NCBI GenBank assembly: GCA_024449915.1
Contig: JAMZAV010000967.1
Span: 1 to 64,000 of the forward strand
Length of the DNA: 64,000 nt
Reading direction: 5' to 3'
Source: Sweltsa coloradensis
Taxonomy: Eukaryota; Arthropoda; Insecta; Plecoptera; Chloroperlidae
Part shown: positions 33,896-45,500 of the stretch, piece by piece
Layout: the number at the start of each line of letters is the position of its first letter
Numbering within the stretch: position 1 is the stretch's first letter
The notes under the pieces: model-generated
The model's input: the letters and a program-made list of their open reading frames with translations, nothing else
What the model was told of the DNA's origin: nothing
Databases searched by the model: none
Made by a program: the position numbers and the translations under genes

Positions 33896-34569
33896 TTGTT
33901 CCAATGTCTGTTTATTGTGTGCAAGAGAAAATATGAATGTGTTTCGAGTGTTTTGTGAATTAAATCTTAACCGATGAAAATAGTTTGTTTACTTAACCTT
34001 TACACATTTCATCAAAATCCATGGTGAACAAATAGTAACAGGAGAGACTCCAATCCTTAAGTTCATCGGTCCAAATCCCAGCACTAGCAATCCTAACATA
34101 GAACATTGATGTAGATAAAAAAAGTTATTTCTTTATTTGGAAATTTCGAATGCAGCAATATTTTTTGACAGTAAAGTGGTTTACAATCAATTTGTGTCAA
34201 TTGCGTTAAAAAGTGTTTTTTTTTATTTCAGAAAAATACATTTGTTTGTGTCCACTTTAACAAAGATCGTACTTTATTAAATAAAGTACGATGTAAATCT
34301 AATTTAAATATCTTTCTAAATTTTTGAAAACACGATCGTAAAAAGAGATCTCTTTCTCACTCTATGTAAACTTTATAGTATGGCCTTATGTTAATGCGTT
34401 TGATATCGAAACTTCTAGACCCATTTTCAAAAAAGCAGTGAGTGGGATGACAGCCTCATCTCGTAATTACTAATTACTCAGTTAGTAATGCAGTTCTAAG
34501 CTTTGTAAACTTGTAAATGTTGATCGAGTGCCAAGCTTGTTAATAGACAGTTTATCGCTGCTATATCTG
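33896..34569. other. Intergenic DNA
   Basis: No gene seen. A short perfect inverted repeat, ATCGTACTTTATT with its complement, is at about 34264-34290. Confidence 0.45.
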
Positions 34570-34825
34570 GCCAGCCACAGTGGGCGGTGCAGTAGGACAA
34601 AGTTACAAACGGCCCATGCGTTGGGCACGAGACTAATTCGGAAGGTCCAGGTTTCGAATCCCGTCAACTGCAATCCTGACAGAAAGTTTCTCGGAGGTTT
34701 TCTTCATTAGTTTCACAAAAAGCTCTTGGACAATACTTTATTGTCCCCCCTAGTAACCTAGTTTGTCACCTGAAGAGGGTCACACCGGGTAAATCTGATG
34801 TGTACCCTACAATCTTTTAAATGAC
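34570..34825 (+). mobile_element. tRNA-derived SINE, family S1, copy b
   Basis: The degenerate head has TTCGGAAGGTCCAGGTTTCG then AATCCCGTC; the body has CTCGGAGGTTTTCTTCATTA, GGACAATACTTTATTGTCCC, CACCTGAAGAGGGTCACACC and GATGTGTACCCTACAA. The order matches the other S1 copies. Confidence 0.85.
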
Positions 34826-35361
34826 TGAACATTGGGTGAATTTGCTGACCGAAGAATATTGTGATAGACTTTAATTTGACCTGATGTGTTCCACAGCTAC
34901 CACCAGACCACATGACTTACAATAATCCTGTCACAATAACCCAATTAATTGCAGTTTATACGATCTCAGTTACAAGATAGGTTGTTCGGCCCTAGGAGTT
35001 TGGCTACGACCCAAAATACAGTCACTCAGTCACAAACACCTAATGCCAAGGGCTTCAACCCTTATCTTTGACAATACTCCATATAAATTGCAGTAACTAG
35101 AGAGGATATTAGCTTGATTGCTTTAGCCTTGGTGATAAACAATTCCATTAAACTGCTAGATAGTAACATTTATTAATGCCTGTTTCGTGGTTAACTCATT
35201 GATAATTGAATATTTAGATTTCAAATTAATCATTAAAGGAATTTTGATAAAATTAATGTTACTACGATCTCTTCCAAGTATAAAACGCGAATTATAATTA
35301 GTTTTTAGTTAGCTTCAACTGAATTCTGATATGTGAAAACTTTTTCGAAAGTATGCCGCTG
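34826..35361. other. Intergenic DNA
   Basis: Nothing supportable. AT-rich sequence between two S1 copies in opposite orientation. Confidence 0.4.
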
Positions 35362-35618
35362 TAGGGTACACATCAGAGCAAACCGATGTGACCCTTCAGG
35401 TGACTAACTTGATATATTGGAGTTAGTACAAATTATAGTGAAGGGATGTCCGAGGGCTGTTAAGGAGGACTCAATCCCTTGCATTAGAATTAACGGTCCG
35501 AGGAAAACCTCAGAAATACCTTCATTCAGGAGTGCCGGTCTCGGCGGGATTCGAACCCGAGACCTCTTGAATCAGAGTCGAGCGTTTTACAGTTGAGCCA
35601 ACACTGTCAGTGCGATGG
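35362..35618 (-). mobile_element. tRNA-derived SINE, family S1, copy c
   Basis: Reverse orientation: GTAGGGTACACATCAGAGCA tail end first, then AAGGGATGTCCGAGGGCTGT, CAATCCCTTGCATTAGAATT, GAGGAAAACCTCAG, and the head GGTCTCGGCGGGATTCGAAC with GAGCCAACACTGTC. This is the best preserved head in the family. Confidence 0.9.
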
Positions 35619-35875
35619 TCTTAAATGTTTTATTTATAGGTGTACTTGTTTTAAACAGGTTTGTTACAACATTTTATCATACTCGTTTGAAGTATTTTTA
35701 TTTTAAACTTTTCATTGTTTTAAATCTGTTTCTATTACTAAATTTGCTTGTTTATCAATAGGTCACCTATAGAATGATGCCAATACAATGTATACCTATA
35801 TTTTATGATGTATATCGTTAATTTTAAATTGTGTCATAAATTTTGTTGTTATTGATTTATTATTTATTTGTCTAA

Positions 35876-36252
35876 AATATGTGGCTCGTTGGTCTTGTTG
35901 TTAGCGTATCTGCTTCCAATGCAGAAGGTCCAGGGTTCGATTCCCTACAAAGTCAGAAGTTTTTTAACCTCTGATTTGGACTTAAGTCCATCAGTTCTTG
36001 TCTTAGGAGTTTGTAATCGGTGACTTTGGAGCCGTCCTAGCAACGAAGCACATAATAAATTGGTGTTGATCCGCGTGTGTTCGCACTGTCCAAACCACTG
36101 ATTGCTATATTTCCTATTACAAATATCGATCTTTGGTTGGTTATCGCTCACTCGTCGATTGCGTCGGGGCTTACAGGTCGCTTTGGTTTACTGCCCCACT
36201 GAAAATCAGTAATTATATAACTGAGTGGGTAGACTCTAAATACAATTTATTT
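35876..36252 (+). mobile_element. tRNA-derived SINE, family S2, copy b
   Basis: The head is GGCTCGTTGGTCTTGTTGTT then AGCG, CTGCTTCCAATGCAG (stem-loop with a TCC Gly-type anticodon) and GGTCCAGGGTTCGATTCCCT. The acceptor stem is mispaired, so this is a tRNA-derived SINE head and not a tRNA gene. The body matches 17568-17975 and its 3' portion 57412-57600. Confidence 0.9.
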
Positions 36253-37257
36253 ATTTATTCATTTTTGTTTTCCGTCGTTAATTATAGCAACGATTTGGTT
36301 GATGACGCAAACAAGTCATTAGGGAAATGATGAGCTCCCCGGCTCATCATGATGTAGTGTACTGTGTCGGATGACAGTGACGAGTGGAAATATTTGGGGA
36401 CTAGTCGACATTGGATTATTAACAAGGCTGGTAAGCGAGAACGTTTCGTCTGATATCACATTATCTAAAAGTTAAATTATTATTTCTAAAGTTACGTGAA
36501 AGTGATATTTTGATTTTTAATACACAGCACTTTCACTTTTAAACCATGCTTTGGTCGTATTCTTTTTGTTCCTCTTTTTTTTAACACATGTGAGTTTTTT
36601 TGGACTAGTTTATAATTTTGACTCGTGTGTTAAACTGAAATCAAATCAAATAAAATGACAAACAACAAGTAAGTATAATAGAGTTAATTAAATAAAGGCA
36701 TAGCCAAACCACTATATAAGTAAAAAATTATAGCATTTGGCATAGTTTTCAAAAATATATTTATCTCACAAAGCATTGATTGGGTACAAAGCTATTTCAC
36801 GTAACTATTGCTTATTATATATTATAGGCGAAACTAGATTTGTATCAACTGGGTTTGAGTTTTGTAACATCAACCAAACAAGCTGGACACGATTCCACCC
36901 AACCTTAGAATGTTTTATGTGCTTCGTTTCGTTGCTAGGACGGCTAAGAGGTAATTTTTACATATTCCTAAGCCAAACCCTGATGGACTTCATTCATCAT
37001 TATTCATTCATTCGTCATTATAGAAGTTACAATTCTTCACATAGCGTTAAAAGTAAATCGAAATCTTATAAATTACCCAAATCAATTAAGATAACATGTA
37101 AGTTTACAATATACCTTTAATTCTTCCTCACATATTGAAATGTGAACTGTCATTAACCTTACCTTGTGGATAAACCCAACGTGCTAACCATAATTACTAA
37201 CGTCAAACGATAATAATTTTGAATATTGGTTTTTAAGCATAAGCCCGCTTTAAAGAC
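36253..37257. other. Intergenic DNA
   Basis: No supportable feature. One long open frame (36776-37120) is AT-rich, has no recognisable motif and lacks splice context. Confidence 0.4.
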
Positions 37258-37595
37258 ATAGTTATTGATTCATAGCAGTTGTCGAAAAAGTTTGCCCCGA
37301 CTGGGGTTTGAACTCAGAACCTCCGGCTTAACGTGCCATAGCTTTACCAATTAAGCTACCGGGACCACAGAACAAACCATTACCTGACTGCTATTTGTTG
37401 TGACTGATGACTTTCGTTTCATATAACAGAAGACTGCAATGTAGCTGTCAAATCTGAAAGATTGCATGGATAAAACCAATCACGTCTCATCTCCAATGAG
37501 TTGGGTTAAGCTATGGCACGTTAAGCCGGAGGTTCTGGGTTCGAACCCCAGTCGGGGCAAACTTTTTCGACAACTGCTATGAATCGATAATAGTT
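37258..37595. mobile_element. Foldback element bounded by tRNA-like sequence
   Basis: Left arm 37261-37354 and right arm 37504-37592 are reverse complements: GATTCATAGCAGTTGTCGAA, AAAGTTTGCCCCGACTGGGG, ACCTCCGGCTTAACGTGCCA on the left and the same reversed on the right. The left arm contains a 73-nt tRNA-like unit (37293-37365, minus); the right keeps its 3' two thirds. The spacer of about 150 bp is unrelated to the arms. Confidence 0.88.
37293..37365 (-). other. tRNA-like sequence with near-complete cloverleaf
   Basis: Acceptor GTCCCGG / TCGGGGC pairs over 7 bp including wobble, D stem GCTT/AAGC pairs fully, anticodon loop ACGTTAA gives a formal GTT (Asn) anticodon, and the T arm is CTGAG-TTCAAAC-CCCAG with one mismatch (perfect in the inverted partner). 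Being embedded in a foldback repeat argues for a tRNA-derived element, though a tRNA finder might score it. Confidence 0.65.
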
Positions 37596-37699
37596 TTGTT
37601 TTCCGCGGTCCTCAGACGACTAAGGAACTAAATGTAAGATTCCAAATATCGTGGTTCCATGGGTTCAAATAAAATGAAATAATAAGTTACATGAAATAA

Positions 37700-38281
37700 T
37701 GGTTGAGCGAAGCGAAGTCTTCAATTTCACTGACCCCCCAAAAAATTTAGCTCGAATGTTTTTTTTTTGTTTTTGTTTTTGTTTTGTTTTAGTATTTTTG
37801 TCTTGTTTGTTCGCTCTCTACCAGGCAAACGGCATATGCGATCTTTAAGAAAATTGGAGAAGACCTTCAAAATCTCTGAACTTAGACCTGCCACGTTTTT
37901 GGGGACAATCGAAGAAATATTTCTGATAAATATCGTAATTTTACGATTTTTTCCGATTTTTAGTGCGATATTTTCGTGACATTTGGGCCGATTCGGACCA
38001 AATGGGTGGGGTTACAACGTTCATATTTTACATGGACATTAAGGTAATGGTGATGTATTTCTTTTTGAAAGAAAAAGTTAAAAAGTTAGCCAGAATCATA
38101 GTAAAGTAAAAAGAGTTTTTTAGGTTTATAAATAACAATTAACAAGTAACAATAGAAACTTGACAAAATCACCTACAATGCATTCAAAAAGCACTTGCAA
38201 AGGAAAAGTGGTCCTACGCAAACTAAAAACTTACAAAAAAGCTCATCCATCAACGCGGCGGGACTTAAGCGTTTTCCTAGT
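37700..38281 (+). mobile_element. Helitron/Helentron-like element, family H1, copy b
   Basis: Starts TGGTTGAGCGAAGCGAAG and ends GCTCATCCATCAACGCGGCG, GGACTTAAGCGTTTT and CCTAGT. The H1 interior (ACCAGGCAAACGGCATATGC, TGGGCCGATTCGGACCAAAT) is intact. Confidence 0.85.
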
Positions 38282-38297
38282 GATCATATTTTTTTCT

Positions 38298-38512
38298 CCT
38301 CGCTGGAAACCTGCCCAGGGTCTAATGCATACCCCAGGTGTCGAACTAGGTTTATTGGACATTGTGAAGGGATGTCCGAGGACTGTTTATGAAGATTCAA
38401 TCCCTCAACTGAGGAAAACCTCGGAAAACCCACCAGTCAGGATTGCCGGTCTCGACGAGATTTGAACTCAGGACCTCCCAAATCAGAGTCACTCCAACCA
38501 ACACTGTTGGTT
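38298..38512 (-). mobile_element. tRNA-derived SINE, family S1, copy d
   Basis: Reverse orientation; contains GAAGGGATGTCCGAGGACTG, GAGGAAAACCTCGGAAAAC, GGATTGCCGGTCTCGACGAG and CAACACTGTTGG. It follows the H1 element almost directly. Confidence 0.85.
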
Positions 38513-38823
38513 AAATACATAAATAATTGTCTTTGTCCTGAATAATAATCACTTGATCAGCTTCAATAGCCATAATGCAACAAAAGAAAGTTTCCAAGGA
38601 CTCACATGATATTTATTTTAGATTATTTCCTTATTCGTTTGTGTTAAGAGACCGCGCATAGCAAATGTTAAAGTTCAGATGCGTTTGAACCGAAGTGATA
38701 AGAGTCTAGTGGGGCTTTTCAGTACATAAAATGTGACATGGAATTACCACAGCCATGGGAGGATTGATATTATCTGCTAGCTGGCAGGAAGATGTTTACA
38801 CGTACATGACGTTTCTGCGGTGG

Positions 38824-38893
38824 CATTCAGTAGTGAAAAGAAGTGTTGCTATAAAGATATCAGTGTACAATTTGTGTTAAAAAGGGAAAGTCG
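38824..38893 (+). other. Candidate 5' noncoding exon of gene B
   Basis: A TCAGT initiator-like motif at about 38827 is followed by AAAAAGGGAAAGTCG/GTGAGT, a strong donor. Gene B exon 1 (42437) starts with an acceptor, so an upstream exon is required. The segment shows no clear similarity to the gene A candidate, so this is only a positional guess. Confidence 0.2.
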
Positions 38894-41800
38894 GTGAGTT
38901 AAGAATATTGTTATAATGTTATATTTAATTTATCTTGGGAAATCTGCCCTGGGTGTAATTCATGCCCCTCTTCAGGTATGTAACTAGGTATTTTGGAGTT
39001 AGGGACAATATATTTCCTTGTTAAAAATCTTTTTAACTGTCGAATCGTTCTGGTGGCCTCTGACGTCTATCGATAATTAGCTTCTTAACTGAAAGATAGA
39101 CGTTAAACAAATAAAAAAATACATACATAAAATACCTCAAACAAAACACGAAACAAGAAGCTGTTATTTTTGATCGACATCATTAAGCCATACAAAATTA
39201 TTTTGGAACAAGTTAATTCTGCTTATATTGATATGTTGATATGTGATAACAATTAAAAATTTAATACATTTTACTAACATCAAGAACAACACTAATATAA
39301 TTCAAATTTGGGGACTTGGTTATTTGATTAATATGTGCACAGTATCACAAAATATTATCTTCATTCAGCGCCCACATACAACCTTATCTCATTATGATTT
39401 TCAAAAACTTGAAACATTTTTATGATTGACTGTAATCAAAAGAATTGGTCGACTTTCAAAGAAAGAAAAATCTTTGTGTGTGTTTTATTGTGAAGGTGGT
39501 CAGAACAATTAAAGTTTTATATTAGTTACTGATTAAGAATCACGGCCTATAATTTTATCTCATATCCGTTTTGATAATAGTCCCTCAATGAATGTTGGGC
39601 TGGGTCCTTATAGGTCCTCACTTTCTGAATGAGTTTGAAGCAGAGCTCTTCATCGTTCGTTTTTACTAAAACAATGAATACGTTAGGTGAGTATTTTAGG
39701 CAGAAGATTATAAACGCCTTAACTCTTTCTAGAGTACTTTAGACTTACACTATCTTAAGAACTGAGCCATCAGTATGAGTCACTACGGGCGAAACCTAAA
39801 TTTACTATTTCCGAAAACAGAGTTAAATTTGTAAAATAATTATGTGTAATACAGTCATAGCTACAAATCCACTAACAACAAATCCGATTCAGCAGCTATC
39901 ATGAATCACACGTGTTTTTGCATTATCCAGTACATACAGTTTGTCATTAATCATGGATGAGGATACGTAAATTATAATTAAATATGGGTACGATATAATT
40001 AGAATAATTTTTACAAGGCCGTCATAACATTATGCTTACATTATATGATTTTATACAAATTATGCAATTTTTTTGACTTCCGGTGTTTCATTTTATTTTT
40101 TATTTTTATTTTTTTTTAAATTTTTACGTAGGTTAATGTAGTTGTGTGAAAACCAGTCGCTGAATCAAATACTGTAAAGTAAGTTGTAAACACAAAACAA
40201 AAACTTGTAGAAATACAGCCAAACCTAACACACTCAAAAGAAATGAGATCTAAAAAAGGGCCAAGCTCATCTACCCTTCCACATTTGCGCATTCTTAATT
40301 CATAAACGTACAGTGTCCCATAACAGCATCCTCGAAAAGCTTGGCAAAATAGAATTTGCATGTTTACGTTTAAATTAATTAGAAAAACAAGAACTTGGCT
40401 AAACTATTACGTTTAAATTAATAATCGCAAATTCTATTTTGCCAAGCTTTTCGAGGATGCTGTTATGGGACACTGTACGTTTATGAATTAAGAATGCGCA
40501 AATGTGGAAGGGTAGATGAGCTTGGCCCTTTTTTAGATCTCATTCCTTTTGGGTGTGTAAGGTTTGGCTGTATTTCTACAAGTTTTTGTTATGTGTGTGA
40601 TCTCATTACTTTTTCAACGTTCCATTGCAAAAGTATTGTTAAAATATAATAATTTTATCAAAGTTAATTTAATTTCTATGGTATTAGCAATAACAATAGG
40701 ATGTAAAATATCTAGACCCGGATTCATGTACATCCTGGGTATAGGTGGTATAACCATGGTATAACGACGGTATAAGGACTGGTTAAGTCTAGGCAACTCA
40801 CGGCCAATTAAAACTTTCCCATGCAACAACAAACGCACAACTAATGTTATTTGACACCTATTTCACTGCATCCACAGCCATGTAAATCATCAGATAATCA
40901 AATGAATATTGAAAATTTTCACCATCTTTTGTTTTACATTTTCATTAAAAGTGACAGGAGATTGCGTGAGTTTATTAAAAGAAAAGGAAAGGCTTATTAT
41001 TGCCGTAAATTTAGGTATAGCCTAGGACTATCATACCATTGTTTATCTGCATTAGGCTTTTGGTAATCAAAACTAGTTATTTGTACGGGATGTGTGTCAG
41101 AACAAGGTTGTGCTGGCCTAGGGTTGGCTAAGAAAGGCCTAGGGCTTGTCAAACATGTAGTGTAAGTATTTATTTATCTAGTCCTATAGCCTAATGGAAC
41201 TTTAGACCTACACTGTTGTATTATAAATAATTTTCTACATCTGGACCTGATTTGTTTTATGAGAGTATAATGACACCTTTTCTCGTTCCACACAAAGAAG
41301 AAAAATTTAAAATGTCTGCCATTTGTTTACGTATCGCACTTTCCCGCCTAACTCTGCTTATACCGTCAACAAGTGTCAAGTAACTATAGTTACTTGTTGA
41401 TTGTATGCCGAATGTTTAAGGCTTATTTTAAAACCTTTAATTGGAAGCCTTCCAACAAACCTTTTCAACTTTTTTTTTCAAAAGAGACTATATTACTATA
41501 ACCTTAATGTCTATGTAAAATATGAACATTGTAGCCCCACCCGTCTGGTCAGAATCGCGGGCCGATTGAAACTGACGAATTAGATGTTAGTTGTAGTAGT
41601 AGTAGCAGTAGCAGTAGCAGTAGCAGTAGCAGTAGCAGTAGCTAACATCCTTAAAGTGATTTTGAGCATGTTTCAAGCCATTTTTTCACCAAGAAGGAAT
41701 GGTCGTACCCCAATAAAATTTGGCATGTGTTGTCAGGTACCTAAATCCCCTCGATTGTGATAGTTTTCAAGTTTACATCACGTTACATGACGGCTGGGTA

Positions 41801-42436
41801 ACACCTCGAAATCACCCCAACTCTGCTTGGTGTATAAGGTGCTTGAGTGTGTAGCGCACCGCGGCTTGGCTGCGGCGCCCTAACGGGCACCTAGATGTAT
41901 CTAATTAATACCTGTGATAATCAACAGTATAGCGCACGAGATAATTAGTTCATTCGGAAATACAGGCAGGTTAAAATACTGGTTATTTAAAAGCACAAGC
42001 CATTTTGAAGAGAATTAATTCAAAAAATAGATTTGACTTGCGATGCCCAACTTTATTCGACCATGTGTCATAGATTTGTAGAGATCACACATTGTTCGTC
42101 TTGTGAGAAAAAATATTAGTAATTAAATAAATTCATTTGTATATAGTCTGTAAGTACGATAAAGTATTTAGAACTGATTTTCTGTAGGAGACATTAAATT
42201 TAAAGAGTGTGTGTAAACGAATTGAGAGCATGCAGTGACATTTTCTTTACAGTATCACTTTAGAAAAATAAAAAATATGTTCAAGTTATGACGGAATAAA
42301 GAAAGATAAAAATACTGTTTTTGACGAATTTTCATGAAGTTAATACGCCACATGCTATAAAGTTAATAATTATGAAATCAAGGTTAAGGATAAAAATTGT
42401 TTGCTTTGTATTGACAATTATATTTTACTTCAACAG
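38894..42436. other. Upstream region or first intron of gene B
   Basis: Holds a partial S1 copy (38938-39005), a 0.4-kb hairpin (40197-40590), a palindrome CAAGTAACTATAGTTACTTG at 41378-41397 and an (AGTAGC)n run at about 41599-41641. A G+C-richer segment at 41700-41895 (GCGCACCGCGGCTTGGCTGC) is unexplained. No coding exon is supportable. Confidence 0.4.
40197..40590. mobile_element. Hairpin with arms of about 163 bp
   Basis: Left arm 40197-40359 and right arm 40427-40590 are near-identical reverse complements (for example GCATCCTCGAAAAGCTTGGC and GCCAAGCTTTTCGAGGATGC), with a spacer of about 67 bp that itself contains two copies of ACGTTTAAATTAAT. Few arm mismatches suggest recent formation. 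Confidence 0.93.
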
Positions 42437-42564
42437 CGTGGTACTGCGATCTGTTGCATATAAACGCAACTAGAGTGCACACGAGGAAGAAATATACTAT
42501 AATGAAGAATGACACCACTGGGGAAAACCAAGATAAATGCTACACTATAAACAAACCAAATACG
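42437..42564 (+). CDS. Gene B exon 1 (5' UTR 42437-42501, coding 42502-42564)
   Basis: Acceptor ACTTCAACAG, donor AATACG/GTAAGC. It encodes 21 residues starting MKNDTTGENQ and ending INKPNT, aligned without gaps to gene A exon 1. The leaders also align (CTTCTGTTGCATAT versus ATCTGTTGCATAT), which supports both exons. Confidence 0.8.
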
Positions 42565-45500
42565 GTAAGCATATAAGTTAAATCATAGTAATTACTATAA
42601 TATATTATAGGTTATAAATAAACGATTAATGAAATTCACACTTTTGAGCTGTGTTATAAAAAAATCTTGCTTGAATTTACTCGACACATCACTTACTATT
42701 ATATTACACCAGACTAAAAGGTAAAACCATATTTTACGAATGTCTCAAAGATTATCTTTGCGATTTGGTGAACGTCCACTTGGATCACTATTGATAGTTG
42801 GATAACGTAGCAAAAACTTTAATGTTCATACCCTGAGAAAAATAGCTTGTGATTTTTTTACTGTATTTGTAAGTCTTTTTTGCTCTCTACCGGGCAAACG
42901 GCTACGCCGATTTTAAAGAAAGTTTCAGGGGACCTTTCAAATCTCGGAACTTAAAACTGTCATATTTTTTGTAACAATCGAAGAAATATTTGTAATACGA
43001 ATAGTACTACCAAGATTTTTGTCTCGTTGTTTGCTCAATGGCTACTCCAAACTTCAATGGAGATTGGAACTGAAATTGACTTTTCACAGGATTTTCAAAA
43101 ACTTTTTTAGATTTGCTAGAATAATAAAAAAGGTTTCGTCTCATGTGATTTAATTGAGGAACAAGTTACGGTGGGTTAGGTCAAAGATGGGGACAGAAAT
43201 ATTTATTATAAAAACCATACTTTTACTACCTTTTTAATTACAAAAATTGACTAGCTCGACTGTACGGATGATTACGGCCATTTGGATGTGGATGAAATTG
43301 TGAAGGGCCCTTTAAACTTAGAAACGCTTTAAATGTGGGTACATTTAAAGCATATTTCTCACATTAATTCTATTCGAGAGATCGATTAGACTCTACCTCC
43401 CCACACCAACGCAATTAGGCGCGTGTTGGTTCTATCTGGAAATATCAGTAGTTATTCCGAAGCTATTATCGATGAAGTAGGTGTCAACAGTCAAGTCAAC
43501 AGCGCGTCTAGCTGATTCCTTCAAACAAAAACAAATTTTGTCAAGGTGATGTAAACATTTTGTTGTCTGCCGTAGCCAGCGGGAACACCGAAGTTAAGCA
43601 ACCTCGGGCGTGGTCAGGGGCAGAGTGGGTGACCGCTCTGCCCTGAAACTCACGTGTACTGCTGGTTGGAGCAGATGAAAGGTTCGAGAGCTAGTGTAAC
43701 GGCTTCGTTCTCATCGACGTCTGCTTGGCAGTCCGGGTTAGTGGAGGAACCTATATGACTGTCAAGGTTACACCGTCCTTTCGGATGGGAGTTAAGCAGT
43801 TGGTCCCCTTGGTACTTTGAAAAAGGAGTAGGCTACCTGCCGGTACCGGGTTTCCCCACCTCTCATCTGTTCAAACTGCATCCTCATCTATCACCACTCA
43901 TCGTCTCGAATAGTTAAGTGCATTAATATGAGACGTTAAGCAATAGCCAATACAATTGTGTTATCGAAATAAACATACATAACATGATAACAATAACATT
44001 TCGCAACTGCATTAAAGGGACAAAAAAGATTGTTAAATACAGCTCCAAAACGCTCATCCATCAACGCGACTGTAAAAGCGTAGGCGAAGCGGCTTCGTTA
44101 TTTTATGCTGGTGTGTTATTTTTGCCGAAAGCAATCTTCTTTTAAGAAAAAAGTAGTGTTTTCAAGTTTCAACTCGTGCAAAGCTGCTTATCTTGTCATT
44201 GTAAGCGGCACTTGTGAACGTGCAAAGACGCAATGCAGTAAATCGATCAAGTAAAAATACCTCATGTGAATATGTACTGTACTGTTTTGTTGAAATAAAC
44301 ATCGTTAATTTTGAACAAATAAAAACACCCGGCAATTATTAAATAAGTCAAAGTAATGTATGATGTAGCACTAAAACACATTGTTCATAGCTTATTCGAA
44401 ACTTGCCAGAATGTTAGAAACATACATGAGGAAAGTAATACATTTTTAGATGAACGCAGCGAAGACTTAAATGTCTTTACTTTGAGGAAAACAACGAGGG
44501 AGTTTTCTGACTACCGACTACTCCGACCTTAAAGAACGTGTTTTCGTAGAATCTAAGAAACATTTCTCAGAATTTGTTTCTTCTTCTATATTTAGTATAA
44601 TTTCTTGCCTGATTGTTTGCTGAGCACAGGTTTTTCCGATCTTGATAAGATTTTCAGGTAACCTTTTAAACTTAACCATCAAACTAAGATATGATATGAC
44701 CTAAAAAAAAAACTCAGTTCGTGAAATAAAACCTAGGTCATCCAATAGTTGTTGTTGTGTGGTGTTTGTTGTTGTAATGTTGTGTTTACTAGCTCCAAGA
44801 CGATGATGACCTTGAGAATGCTCTAGAGGAGATTGGCGACCTGAGTTTCTGGCTATGGTGGATTTTCTTTCTGACCAGTACACCTTCTATCTTTACTACC
44901 TTGCACAATACGTCGTACGTGTTCATCGGTGCTGACCTACCCCACTGGTGTGACATCGAGCAGTTGCACCAGACCAACTGGACGCAGAATGAGACCAGGA
45001 CTATTGTTACAGGGTGAGCTTTGAATAATCGAGGGGCCGCGAGCATAAACCGTGTAACGCGCGTTACACGGCTTATGCTCGCGCGGCCAGCCGTGGTCGC
45101 GCCGTTCTATTTGAAGTCATAATACACTTCCTAGTTTACCAATCTGCACACAGATAGCGCCACAGTAAACGAATATGTAATAGCTTGCAGTAGTCTACGC
45201 GTGGCTTCTAGCTTTACTGGCCGCGCGCGACTGCTCGTATCTCAGATCCATTATTTGTCACTTACACGGTTTATGCTCGCGGCCCCTCTTAATTTTTTAA
45301 TTTTTTTAATCATGCTAGTTAAAAAATTTCAAGAATCTATGATCATTTAAAAGACTGTTTGTTTTGTTTGATTGATTTCTTCAACACATTGTAAGGAACA
45401 AGTCATAAACCAGACGACAAGATACAACATATCACGCATCTGTGCAAGATGAAAAACATTGATAAACACATGCAATTTAAGAACAAATAAATAATTGAAT

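Noticed and set aside
36776..37120. 114-codon plus-strand open frame
   Set aside because: No family resemblance, codon content typical of AT-rich noncoding DNA, no start or splice context.
37293..37365. Functional tRNA-Asn gene
   Set aside because: Despite near-complete folding it is one arm of a foldback repeat with a truncated inverted partner, and the T stem is mismatched.
43585..43642. 5S ribosomal RNA gene
   Set aside because: Only the internal promoter part of 5S is present, and it runs into a SINE body.
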